Below are positions 1 through 6,036 of a DNA stretch of 7,432 bases, one piece after another. The position numbers and the translations under genes were made by a program. The DNA is from Flavobacteriales bacterium (GTDB lineage: Bacteria; Bacteroidota; Bacteroidia; Flavobacteriales; Flavobacteriaceae). Where the stretch lies: contig QIIH01000237.1 in assembly GCA_003229235.1 (NCBI GenBank), positions 1-7,432 of the forward strand, given 5' to 3'. Below the pieces are notes generated by a model. It did no database searches, had not been told where the DNA came from, and saw nothing but the letters and a program-made list of their open reading frames with translations. Position 1 is the first letter of the stretch. Each line of letters begins with the position of its first letter.

Positions 1-950
1 TCTAAGGCTTCTTGCCCATGTACTGTACGCGTTACTTCTTGCGCTAATTTACTTTGTAATTGTCGCATATGAGGCGCCTCTGCATGAGTTTCGATAAGAG
101 TTTTAATCTCTGCCTCATCTAAAAAAGTAAATATTTTAATATAGGTCTGGGCATCATCGTCTGAGCTATTTAGCCAATATTGATAAAATTTATACGGAGA
201 CGTTCGCTTGGCGTCCAACCATACATTGCCGCCTTCGCTTTTGCCAAACTTACTCCCGTCACTTTTTGTAATCAAAGGGCATGTGAGTGCATAGCCTTTA
301 CCGCCGCCAATACGTCTAATAAGTTCGGTTCCTGTGGTTATGTTTCCCCATTGGTCGCTACCACCCATTTGCAAGCTGCAGTCGTTATTTTTGTAGAGAT
401 GCAAAAAGTCGTAGCCCTGAACTAACTGATACGTAAACTCTGTAAAAGACATCCCATCTGCGCCTTCGCCAGTTAATCTGCTTTTCACAGAATCTTTGGC
501 CATCATATAGTTTACCGTTAAATGCTTACCCACATCACGAATAAAGTCCAAAAATGAGAACCCCTTCATCCAGTCGTAATTGTTTACAAGCTCGGCCTGA
601 TTATCATTGCCAGAATCGAAATCTAAAAAGTGAGAAAGCTGGTTTTTTACACATTCCTGATTGTGTCTCAGTGTTTTTTCGTCTAATAAATTTCGCTCAG
701 AAGACTTCCCAGAAGGATCTCCTATCATTCCAGTGGCTCCTCCTACCAAGGCAACTGGCTTATGTCCTGCTCTTTGGAAATGCGCCAGCAACATTATAGG
801 CACTAGATTGCCTATATGTAAAGAATCTGCCGTAGGGTCAAAACCAATATAGGCAGCTCTCATTTGCTCATTTAAATGAGATTCGGTCTCTGGCATCACA
901 TCGTGAACCATTCCTCTCCATTGCAATTCTTGCACAAAATTTGTTGGCAT
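1..950 (-). CDS. tyrS: Tyrosyl-tRNA synthetase, 5' part (runs off left edge)
   Basis: Class I aminoacyl-tRNA synthetase that activates tyrosine with ATP and charges tRNA-Tyr in the cytosol. Translating the minus strand from the ATG at 950 gives 316 uninterrupted codons before the edge; bacterial TyrS is usually about 420-430 residues, so roughly the last quarter, including the S4-like tRNA-binding domain, is missing. Visible motifs are the HIGH signature as HIGN (residues 45-48) within [14 protein letters not shown], the tyrosine-binding stretch YQLVQGYDF (174-182), GGSDQWGN (196-203), and the KMSKS loop as KFGKS (234-238), a common TyrS variant. The start is chosen because [14 protein letters not shown] matches the usual N-terminus of the family in Flavobacteria. 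The glutaredoxin-like gene lies 71 bases upstream on the same strand, and a candidate promoter lies just before the start. Family assignment is very secure. Confidence 0.97.
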   Translation of the reverse strand, partial: MPTNFVQELQWRGMVHDVMPETESHLNEQMRAAYIGFDPTADSLHIGNLVPIMLLAHFQRAGHKPVALVGGATGMIGDPSGKSSERNLLDEKTLRHNQECVKNQLSHFLDFDSGNDNQAELVNNYDWMKGFSFLDFIRDVGKHLTVNYMMAKDSVKSRLTGEGADGMSFTEFTYQLVQGYDFLHLYKNNDCSLQMGGSDQWGNITTGTELIRRIGGGKGYALTCPLITKSDGSKFGKSEGGNVWLDAKRTSPYKFYQYWLNSSDDDAQTYIKIFTFLDEAEIKTLIETHAEAPHMRQLQSKLAQEVTRTVHGQEAL

Positions 951-967
951 TTCTGTAAGATTTTGAG

Positions 968-975
968 CAAAGATA
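968..975 (-). promoter_or_regulatory. Candidate Bacteroidota -7 promoter box for tyrS
   Basis: Read on the minus strand, 968-975 is TATCTTTG, an exact match to the Bacteroidota -7 consensus TAnnTTTG, ending 17 bases before the tyrS ATG. At the expected 19-base spacing the -33 position reads TTT rather than TTG, so only half of the promoter is well matched. It would give tyrS a short leader and its own transcription independent of the gene upstream. This is inferred from consensus only. Confidence 0.35.
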
Positions 976-1021
976 ACCGCTTAGGTTAAAAGATAAAACT
1001 CCTGTACCCCAAAATCGCGAT

Positions 1022-1662
1022 TTAATTAGTGCCTAGTTTAGACAAGAAGCCAAGGAGGTCGTCATGAGAATAGCTTACTTTACCATCGACAAGTATTACT
1101 GGCATTATAATGTTTTTCAAGTCGTATCCAGTGCCCGTAAAAAATTCCACATTAGTTTGCTGTTTTCAGGACTTTCGACAGTGTTAAGCATCTTAAAAGG
1201 AATATCGTTCTCTAGTAAATAATTGGTAGAATACATACACCTTGGGCAATCTTCTTTATTAAAAACGACAATTCCCTCGTTTATCGCAGCGCCATCTTCG
1301 AGCATCATCGATTTGAGTTTAACTTTATTCTTTTTATTCTGAGATTCTAGAAATTTCTCCGGTATTTTCCAATTATAGCTTGTGCTATAGTTAGTTTTAG
1401 TCTCTAATCTTTTTGCACGAAAAAAAGTGATTTCTCCTCCCGGCGGAACAATTTTTATTATTGGTTGTTTGCCCAATACTTTGAGTCCTTCCGATTTTGT
1501 GAGTTTGAGAGTCACTTCTTGAGGCATGTCAGAATTATTTTTTACACTAAAAATAAAAGTCCTATCTCCTTGCTGTACATTTACTTTAACTGGTTTCTCT
1601 TGAGCAAAGACCATAAAGGGGATTAACAAAAATACTGACATTAATTTTGGGTTAATTCTCAT
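1022..1662 (-). pseudogene. Secreted glutaredoxin-like thiol protein, frameshifted
   Basis: Probable exported redox protein. From the ATG at 1662 there is a signal peptide (MRINPKLMSVFLLIPFMVFA, likely cut before QEKP), a beta-rich region of about 100 residues (VKNNSDMPQEVTL, VPPGGEITFF), and a C-terminal glutaredoxin-like domain with the redox motif CPRC at residues 139-142. The frame open at the CPRC motif ends at a TGA at 1117-1119 after MWNFLRALDTT. Adding one T to the six-T run (A-run at 1139-1144 on the plus strand) opens a continuation FTGTGYDLKNII-MPVILVDGKVSY ending at the TAA at 1022-1024. That tail supplies the cis-proline (P188 in MPVILVDG) typical of thioredoxin folds and makes a 213-residue protein. 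The ATG at 1731 is in frame, but the one at 1662 fits the signal peptide. It is either a fresh pseudogene, a homopolymer sequencing error, or, less likely, slippage. The exact substrate is unknown. Confidence 0.8.
1566..1626. repeat. 61-bp repeat, copy A (inside the glutaredoxin-like gene)
   Basis: This stretch covers the signal-peptide end and first mature residues of the glutaredoxin-like gene. It recurs at 4825-4885 in the same orientation with one mismatch by hand alignment (60 of 61). Offset between copies is 3259 bases, whereas the neighbouring SDR repeat is offset by 3203, so 56 bases differ in the sequence between the two repeated blocks. Confidence 0.95.
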
Positions 1663-1710
1663 AAAAAAGTTATTTAATGGAGGGGAGGAATGTAAATCTA
1701 CTATATTTTT

Positions 1711-1740
1711 TTGAAAGCAAAACTCCGTCAATTATAATAA
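1711..1740 (+). promoter_or_regulatory. Possible promoter for SDR copy 1
   Basis: TTG at 1711-1713 is followed after exactly 19 bases by TATAATAA at 1733-1740, which is the Bacteroidota -33/-7 spacing, though the -7 half resembles a sigma-70 TATAAT more than TAnnTTTG. It would start transcription a little upstream of the ATG at 1759. It lies in the divergent space between the glutaredoxin-like gene and the SDR gene. Weak, consensus-only evidence. Confidence 0.3.
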
Positions 1741-1758
1741 TACATGTAATTTGGCCTT

Positions 1759-2261
1759 ATGATTTTAGTCACTGGAGGAACTGGCTTGGTAGGATCTCAT
1801 CTTCTATATGCTTTAGTAAAAGCAGGGCATAGCGTACGCGCTATTCACAGAAGAGAGAGCTCTTTTGACGCAGTTAAAAAAGTTTTTAGTTATCGTCAAG
1901 ACGGTCCCGCACTATATCAAAAAATAGAATGGCAAGAGGCTAATTTGCTCGATATTATGCAGCTAGAGGTAGCATTTAAAGATATTTTAAGGGTTTACCA
2001 TTGTGCAGCTTGCATCTCTTTTGATCCTAAAAAATATAATCTACTTCGCAAAACCAATATTACTGGAACGGCCAATATTGTAAATATGGCGCTAACACAT
2101 AACATAGACAAATTGTGCTATGTAAGCTCGATTGCTAGTTTGGGTCAACGCAATTCTAAAGGTGTTATTAACGAAGAAAGTGAATGGAATCCTGACCAAA
2201 AGCACAGCGTTTATTCAATTAGTAAATATGGGGCCGAGATGGAGGTGTGGAGAGCCTCACA
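1759..2261 (+). repeat. 503-bp direct repeat, copy A (SDR 5' half)
   Basis: This segment aligns without gaps to 4962-5464 at an offset of 3203 bases and about 93% identity by hand count. Differences are spread along the length and include amino acid changes as well as silent ones, so it is not a fresh identical duplication. Homology ends sharply at 2261/5464, right after the shared sequence GAGAGCCTCACA. Confidence 0.93.
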
Positions 2262-2319
2262 GGCAAGTAAAACTGTAGAAAGCTCTCTAAGTGAGGACAC
2301 GCCACTCATTGTGGCATAA
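1759..2319 (+). pseudogene. NAD-dependent epimerase/dehydratase (extended SDR), truncated copy 1
   Basis: First half of an extended short-chain dehydrogenase/reductase. It has the Rossmann nucleotide-binding motif TGGTGLVG at residues 5-12 and the catalytic Tyr-xxx-Lys as YSISK (152-156). Residues 1-168 match the complete copy at 4962-5969; by hand count the DNA differs at about 35 of 503 positions (about 93% identical). Homology stops at base 2261. From there the frame runs 18 more codons through antisense sequence of an IS4-type transposase to a TAA at 2317-2319, giving an unrelated tail ending TPLIVA. The C-terminal substrate-binding half (about 165 residues) is missing, so the 186-residue product is almost certainly not an active enzyme. 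It keeps the divergent position relative to the glutaredoxin-like gene that the ancestral gene probably had. Confidence 0.88.
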
Positions 2320-2476
2320 AGCATTGTTACTAAATGATCGTAGGTTTTGAATTTCTTATAATACCTGTCACTATTAAACTGTTCTGCTGTCCGAGTAATA
2401 TCCTCTTGGGGTAAATGCTTTAAGATTTGTTTAATTATGGGAGTTCCCTTCCGCCAAAGTGTGTACTTTTGTTCAT
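2262..2476 (-). pseudogene. IS4-family transposase, N-terminal remnant
   Basis: The minus strand starts MNKSTHFGGREL from the ATG at 2476 but meets a TAA at 2435-2437. One frame over it continues PIIKQILKHLPQEDITRT, then SDRYYKKFKTYDHLVTMLYA, then SGVSSLRELSTVLLA up to 2262. This is the N-terminal domain (DUF4372 type) that precedes the DDE nuclease in many Bacteroidota IS4-family transposases. A frameshift near 2438-2445 and loss of the catalytic domain make it non-functional twice over. It was recognised by translating the region by hand; the motif RYYKKFxTYDHLVTM is the strongest evidence. Confidence 0.82.
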
Positions 2477-2509
2477 ATCACAATTTTGTCGAAAAAATCG
2501 AGATATACA

Positions 2510-2544
2510 AAAAGTGGGGAATCCTATTTGGAAATCCCACTTTT
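2510..2544. terminator. Strong hairpin near the IS end
   Basis: AAAAGTGGG at 2510-2518 is perfectly complementary to CCCACTTTT at 2536-2544, giving a 9-bp stem with a 17-base loop that can pair a little further (ATCC with GGAA-type contacts). The stem ends in T-runs on both strands, so it could stop transcription in either direction. In an IS this would block read-through into the transposase; here it also lies about 50 bases upstream of the alkylsulfatase and would insulate it from SDR copy 1. The function is inferred from structure. Confidence 0.5.
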
Positions 2545-2593
2545 AAAAATGTTTATCGGACACTAAATGATTAAATATATAATAGAAAAATAA

Positions 2594-4594
2594 ATGAGAA
2601 AAACAATTTTAATATTAGGAATAGCAGGGATGCTGTTTTCGACTGGATGTCAAAATTCAAATGAACAAAATTCAAAAATAACGACTGACAAAAGTCAGAA
2701 AGAAGCAACAAGTTTTTCAGAAACAACAAATGATAAATTATTAGATTACCTACCATTTTCAGACAAAACCGATTATAAAAATGCAAGGAAAGGTTTTATA
2801 GCAACCCTCGAATCTGGGGAAATAAAAGATACAGAAGGAAATATTGTTTACAGTATGAAACAATATGATTTCATCAATGGTGAAGCACCTTCAACAACAA
2901 ACCCAAGTTTATGGCGTCAAAGTGAATTAAATAGCATTAACGGGTTATTTCAAGTTACCGAAGGTGTTTATCAAATTAGAGGATTTGATTTAGCAAATAT
3001 GAGTTTAATTAAAGGAGAAAAAGGTTGGATAATAGTTGATCCATTATTGTCTCCTGAAACTGCAAAAGCTGGACTTGAATTAGCAAACAGAGAACTTGGA
3101 GAAAGACCTGTAACTGCAGTAATTATTACCCATAGTCATATTGACCATTTTGGTGGTATTCGCGGAGTTGTGGACGAAGCAGATGTAATAAGTGGTAAAG
3201 TTCCAATCTATGTTCCAGAAGGTTTTTTTGAACATTCAATTAGCGAAAATGTAATGGGAGGAAATACAATGGGAAGAAGAGCATCTTATATGTATGGAAA
3301 TTTATTACCAAAAGATGATAAAGGAACTCTTGGAACTGGTTTAGGTCAAACAACATCTACAGGTTTAGCTGGGATTTTAGATGGTACTGATATCATAAAC
3401 GAACTAAATGGAGAGAGCAGAATAATTGACGGAATAAAAGTTGAATTTATCTATACTCCAGAATCTGAAGCTCCTGCTGAAATGATGTTTTATTTTCCGA
3501 AATATAAATCATTTTGTCAGGCAGAAGATTTAAGTCGTACACTTCATAATTTATATACACTTAGAGGTGCACAAGTAAGAAACGGTCAAAAATGGAGTCA
3601 ATATATTGATTTAGCAATTGCCAAATGGGGAAATGACGTAGAATCATCTTTTGGTTCGCATCATTGGCCAACTTGGGAGAATAAAACAATTGGTAAATAT
3701 TGGGCAAGTCAACGTGATTTATACCGTTATATTCACGACCAAACTTTACGTTTAGCAAATAATGGCTACACACCAAGGGAAATTGCAGAGATGTTACAAC
3801 TGCCAGAATCTTTAGACAAGGAGTTTTCAAACAGAGGCTACTATGGCTCTGTAAGTCACAATGTTAGAGCACAATATCAATTATATTTTGGATGGTTTGA
3901 CGGTAATCCATCGAGCTTACACAAACTTACACCAGAAGATGGAGGTGAAAAATATGTAGAGTTTATGGGAGGTGCTGATAACCTGTTAGCGCAAGCAAAA
4001 AAATCTTTTGATAAAGGAGAATATAGATGGGTTGCAGAGGTTGTTAATCATCTGGTATTTGCAGAACCAAAGAACCAAGATGCTAGAAACTTATTAGCAG
4101 ACACTTATGAACAGTTAGGGTATGTCTCAGAATCAGGACCTTGGAGAAATTTCTATTTATCGGGTGCTAAAGAACTAAGAGATGGTGTTAAAGTTTTACC
4201 AACACCTAATACCGCAGGTGCCGATATGATAAAAGGGATGTCTCTTGATTTGTTTTTCAATTTTATGGCAATGAAATTTATTGGAACTGATAAAGAAGCT
4301 CAGAAAATGAATTATAATTTTAATTTTATTTTTCCAGACATTAGTAAGAAAGCTGTTTTAATTGTAGCAAATGGAGTTGTAACACCACGTATTGGAAGTA
4401 ATCTAAATAACAACGTAACTGCTACAATTACAATCAATAGAAAAGATTTAAACAGAATCAGCTTAGGAGAAATAACGTACAAAGATTTAATTGATGATGG
4501 CACAATAAAAATTAATGGAGACGGAGAAGCTTTTAATAATTATTTAAGCAAATTAGACTCATTTAATTTTTGGTTTAATATTGTAGAACCATAA
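2594..4594 (+). CDS. Lipoprotein alkyl sulfatase (metallo-beta-lactamase fold, SdsA type)
   Basis: Enzyme predicted to cleave sulfate from alkyl sulfates such as dodecyl sulfate, releasing an alcohol usable as carbon or sulfur source. Length 666 residues matches the SdsA1/BDS1 family (about 660). The N-terminus has a lipoprotein signal with Cys19 (LFSTGC), so it probably sits on a membrane outside the cytoplasm. The metallo-beta-lactamase domain carries the binuclear zinc ligands H180, H182, D184, H185 (THSHIDH), E292 (ESEAPAEM), E311 (CQAED) and H356 (GSHHW); the 19- and 45-residue gaps between the last three match those I recall for SdsA1. Residues about 370-530 are the dimerisation domain (YWASQRDLYRYIHDQTLRL) and about 540-660 the SCP2-like C-terminal domain. 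All expected ligands are present, so it should be active. It is flanked by IS and group II intron remnants and looks more AT-rich than tyrS and the SDR gene in the lines I counted, suggesting acquisition. Confidence 0.93.
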   Translation: MRKTILILGIAGMLFSTGCQNSNEQNSKITTDKSQKEATSFSETTNDKLLDYLPFSDKTDYKNARKGFIATLESGEIKDTEGNIVYSMKQYDFINGEAPSTTNPSLWRQSELNSINGLFQVTEGVYQIRGFDLANMSLIKGEKGWIIVDPLLSPETAKAGLELANRELGERPVTAVIITHSHIDHFGGIRGVVDEADVISGKVPIYVPEGFFEHSISENVMGGNTMGRRASYMYGNLLPKDDKGTLGTGLGQTTSTGLAGILDGTDIINELNGESRIIDGIKVEFIYTPESEAPAEMMFYFPKYKSFCQAEDLSRTLHNLYTLRGAQVRNGQKWSQYIDLAIAKWGNDVESSFGSHHWPTWENKTIGKYWASQRDLYRYIHDQTLRLANNGYTPREIAEMLQLPESLDKEFSNRGYYGSVSHNVRAQYQLYFGWFDGNPSSLHKLTPEDGGEKYVEFMGGADNLLAQAKKSFDKGEYRWVAEVVNHLVFAEPKNQDARNLLADTYEQLGYVSESGPWRNFYLSGAKELRDGVKVLPTPNTAGADMIKGMSLDLFFNFMAMKFIGTDKEAQKMNYNFNFIFPDISKKAVLIVANGVVTPRIGSNLNNNVTATITINRKDLNRISLGEITYKDLIDDGTIKINGDGEAFNNYLSKLDSFNFWFNIVEP

Positions 4595-4607
4595 AGAAAA
4601 GTTGCCA

Positions 4608-4711
4608 ATCGAGTAGACGGCTCTGCTCATAATTGAGCAGAGTACGCCTCTCACACCACCGTACATACGGGTCTCCCCGAATCAAGCGCGGGGCAGGCTG
4701 TATACGGCGGT
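4608..4711 (-). ncRNA. Group II intron domains V and VI
   Basis: Domain V: the arm at 4703-4711 reads ACCGCCGTA on the minus strand and pairs with TACGGTGGT (4655-4663). It contains a CGC catalytic triad whose middle G pairs with U, as in the conserved G.U wobble of domain V. The tip is longer than the usual 34-base domain V, with an extra CCCCG/CGGGG stem. Domain VI (4611-4652): GAG + AGGCG + CTCTGCTCA, loop ATTA, then TGAGCAGAG + CGTCT + A + CTC. The unpaired A (4614) is seven bases from the 3' end, where the branch-point adenosine belongs. Pairings were worked out by hand. Confidence 0.82.
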
Positions 4712-4824
4712 TCACCAAATTGAAGTTTGCGTGTTATTAATGTAATCTACCAAAGGTTAATATCCTTTTCGTTTTAGTCTAGATTTGGTTATTGTAGTTC
4801 GTAGAATTGGGGGAATGATCATAG
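4608..4824 (-). mobile_element. Group II intron, 3' fragment
   Basis: The minus strand ends in the ribozyme domains V and VI of a bacterial group II intron, with the 3' splice site placed after CTACTCGAT at 4608 (AY terminus). Upstream lies probable domain IV sequence (about 4712-4824), including a short open tail of 21 codons ending IPPILRTTITKSRLKRKGY that may be the end of an intron ORF, though I do not recognise it. The 5' part with domains I-III and most or all of any reverse transcriptase is gone, cut at about 4824 where the glutaredoxin-like gene fragment begins. The fragment cannot splice or move by itself. The intact exon on its 3' side is the sequence just downstream of the alkylsulfatase stop. 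Confidence 0.82.
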
Positions 4825-4885
4825 CTCCTTGCTGTACATTTACTTTAACTGGTTTCTCTTGAGCAAAGACCATAAAAGGGATTAA
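4825..4885. repeat. 61-bp repeat, copy B (glutaredoxin-like gene fragment)
   Basis: Second copy of 1566-1626, with a single G/A difference. It corresponds on the minus strand to the end of the signal peptide and first mature residues (MVFAQEKPVKVNV) of the glutaredoxin-like protein, without its start codon or the rest of the gene. It abuts the intron fragment on the left. As a leftover of that gene lying just upstream of the complete SDR, it shows that this side once had the same gene order as copy 1. Confidence 0.93.
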
Positions 4886-4961
4886 TGGCTTTATGGAACT
4901 TAAATTACCAAGACTAGGCAATCTATTTTATCTTCCCACAAAAAAGTACGTACTTCGCTTC
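4886..4961. other. Unexplained 76 bases upstream of the complete SDR gene
   Basis: This replaces the 132 bases (1627-1758) found at the equivalent place in copy 1, and I see no convincing similarity between the two. An ATG at 4893 is in frame with the SDR and would add 23 residues (MELKLPRLGNLFYLPTKK and so on), but copy 1 and the usual N-terminus of the family, which begins right at the Rossmann strand, argue against it. No clear Bacteroidota promoter (TTG, 19 bases, TAnnTTTG) is visible. Confidence 0.6.
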
Positions 4962-5464
4962 ATGATTTTAGTCACTGGTGGAACTGGTTTGGTAGGATCT
5001 CATCTGCTCTATGCTTTAGTAAAAGCAGGGCATAACGTGCGCGCTATTCACAGAAGAGAGAGCTCTTTTGACGCTGTTAAAAAAGTTTTTAGTTATCGTC
5101 AAGACGGGACCGTGCTATATCAAAAAATCGAGTGGCAAGAGGCTAATTTGCTTGACATTATCCAGCTAACGGAAGCATTTAAAGGTATTATAAGGGTTTA
5201 CCATTGTGCAGCTTACATCTCTTTTAATCCTAAAAAATATTATCTGCTTCGCAAAACAAATATTACTGGAACGGCCAATATTGTAAATATGGCATTAGCA
5301 CATAACATAGACAAATTGTGCTATGTAAGCTCGATTGCTAGTTTGGGTCAAGGCAATTCTAAAGGCGTTATAAACGAAGAAAGCGAATGGAATCCTAACC
5401 AAAAGCACAGCGTTTATACAATTAGTAAATATGGGGCCGAGATGGAGGTGTGGAGAGCCTCACA
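4962..5464 (+). repeat. 503-bp direct repeat, copy B (SDR 5' half)
   Basis: Partner of 1759-2261, ungapped, about 93% identical by hand count. In this copy the reading continues past 5464 into the genuine C-terminal half of the SDR gene, so this copy is complete at its 3' side. Confidence 0.93.
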
Positions 5465-5969
5465 AGAAGGCTTAAAAACAGTTGTTGTAAATCCTGGCGT
5501 TATTCTGGGAGAAGGACATTGGGATTCGGCCAGTGGAAGTATAACAACAAGAGCATTTAAGGGTATTCCCTTTATGACAAAGGGTATTATAGCAGTGGTC
5601 GATGTGTTGGATGTTGTTGACGTGATGCAACGATTAATGGACAGTCAAATCACAATGCAGCGATTTGTAGTAGTTGGACATAATTGTAGCTATAAAGAAA
5701 TTTTAGGACAATTATGTGAAGCCTTAGGTAAGAAACCTCCGGCTCGATATATTTCTAAATTTTGGTTATTGGTTTTGAGCAACTTAGATGCACTTAGTAG
5801 CTTTTTGTTTAGAACAAAAAGAAAACTGCCAGGTAGTACTGTACGGTCTTTGTACTCGCAAGACTTTTATGATTCTAATGCGATAAAAACTACTATAGAT
5901 TTTAGTTTTAGACCTCTAGAACAAAGCATTAATAGAGTAAGCAAACACTTTCTTAACGATTGTTCTTAG
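4962..5969 (+). CDS. NAD-dependent epimerase/dehydratase (extended SDR), complete copy 2
   Basis: Probable cytosolic NAD(P)-dependent oxidoreductase or epimerase of the extended SDR superfamily; substrate unknown. The 335-residue product is a normal length. It has the nucleotide-binding TGGTGLVG (residues 5-12), the VSSIASLG strand with the catalytic-region serines (122-129), the YTISK catalytic Tyr152/Lys156, NPGVILGEG (177-185), and a C-terminal half that carries the substrate pocket in this superfamily. The start at 4962 is preferred over an in-frame ATG at 4893 because MILVTGGTG begins directly at the first Rossmann strand and is shared with copy 1. Residues 1-168 duplicate the truncated copy at 1759. 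It converges on the DUF4296-type gene, with 49 bases between. Dihydroflavonol-reductase-like or sugar epimerase activity are both possible. Confidence 0.93.
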   Translation: MILVTGGTGLVGSHLLYALVKAGHNVRAIHRRESSFDAVKKVFSYRQDGTVLYQKIEWQEANLLDIIQLTEAFKGIIRVYHCAAYISFNPKKYYLLRKTNITGTANIVNMALAHNIDKLCYVSSIASLGQGNSKGVINEESEWNPNQKHSVYTISKYGAEMEVWRASQEGLKTVVVNPGVILGEGHWDSASGSITTRAFKGIPFMTKGIIAVVDVLDVVDVMQRLMDSQITMQRFVVVGHNCSYKEILGQLCEALGKKPPARYISKFWLLVLSNLDALSSFLFRTKRKLPGSTVRSLYSQDFYDSNAIKTTIDFSFRPLEQSINRVSKHFLNDCS

Positions 5970-5970
5970 A

Positions 5971-6036
5971 AACCTGAGTTCGACCTAAGATTTGTTTACA
6001 GTTTAGATGTATTTTTATTCAATTAGAACTCAGGTT
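5971..6036. terminator. Inverted repeat between convergent genes, possible two-way terminator
   Basis: AACCTGAGTTC at 5971-5981 is perfectly complementary to GAACTCAGGTT at 6026-6036. It starts right after the SDR stop codon and its right arm lies within the last codons of the DUF4296-type gene. The 44-base loop is long for an intrinsic terminator but contains T-rich stretches on both strands. Position between two convergent genes fits a shared terminator; the exact 11-bp pairing makes chance less likely but does not prove function. Confidence 0.4.

Larger units (their letters stand above)
2262..2566 (-). mobile_element. IS4-family insertion sequence, 5' fragment
   Basis: One end and the first part of an IS element on the minus strand. 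The right limit is placed at about 2566 because the sequence there reads, on the minus strand, TTAGTGTCCGATAAAC, which looks like a terminal inverted repeat. Further in are a strong hairpin (2510-2544) and the N-terminal part of an IS4-type transposase. The left limit, 2262, lies inside the transposase and abuts the truncated SDR gene, so the rest of the IS, including its other end, is gone. The outer end is inferred; the opposite terminal repeat is not in the window, so it cannot be confirmed here. Confidence 0.75.

Noticed and set aside
180..852. Several plus-strand open frames across 180-425, 554-799 and 661-852
   Set aside because: They lie opposite the continuous tyrS coding frame, which has clear synthetase motifs; their own translations have no recognisable features.
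1012..1023. Perfect 12-base palindrome AAATCGCGATTT at the end of the glutaredoxin-like gene
   Set aside because: It could be an operator or a terminator stem, but it has no loop, no T-run in the right place and no second copy nearby; too short to claim.
3561..4503. Minus-strand open frames at 3561-3830 and 4312-4503 within the sulfatase, and one at 2571-2786 over its start
   Set aside because: All are antisense to the well-supported sulfatase frame, whose domains are intact throughout; the AT-rich composition creates such frames by chance.
4608..4711. Inverted repeats downstream of the sulfatase read as a simple terminator or a CRISPR-like repeat
   Set aside because: The paired arms, catalytic triad and bulged A fit group II intron domains V and VI much better, and there is no repeated array.
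4893..4961. A 23-residue N-terminal extension of the SDR from the ATG at 4893
   Set aside because: The Rossmann strand starts at the ATG at 4962, copy 1 starts at the equivalent ATG, and the extension has no similarity to the sequence before copy 1.
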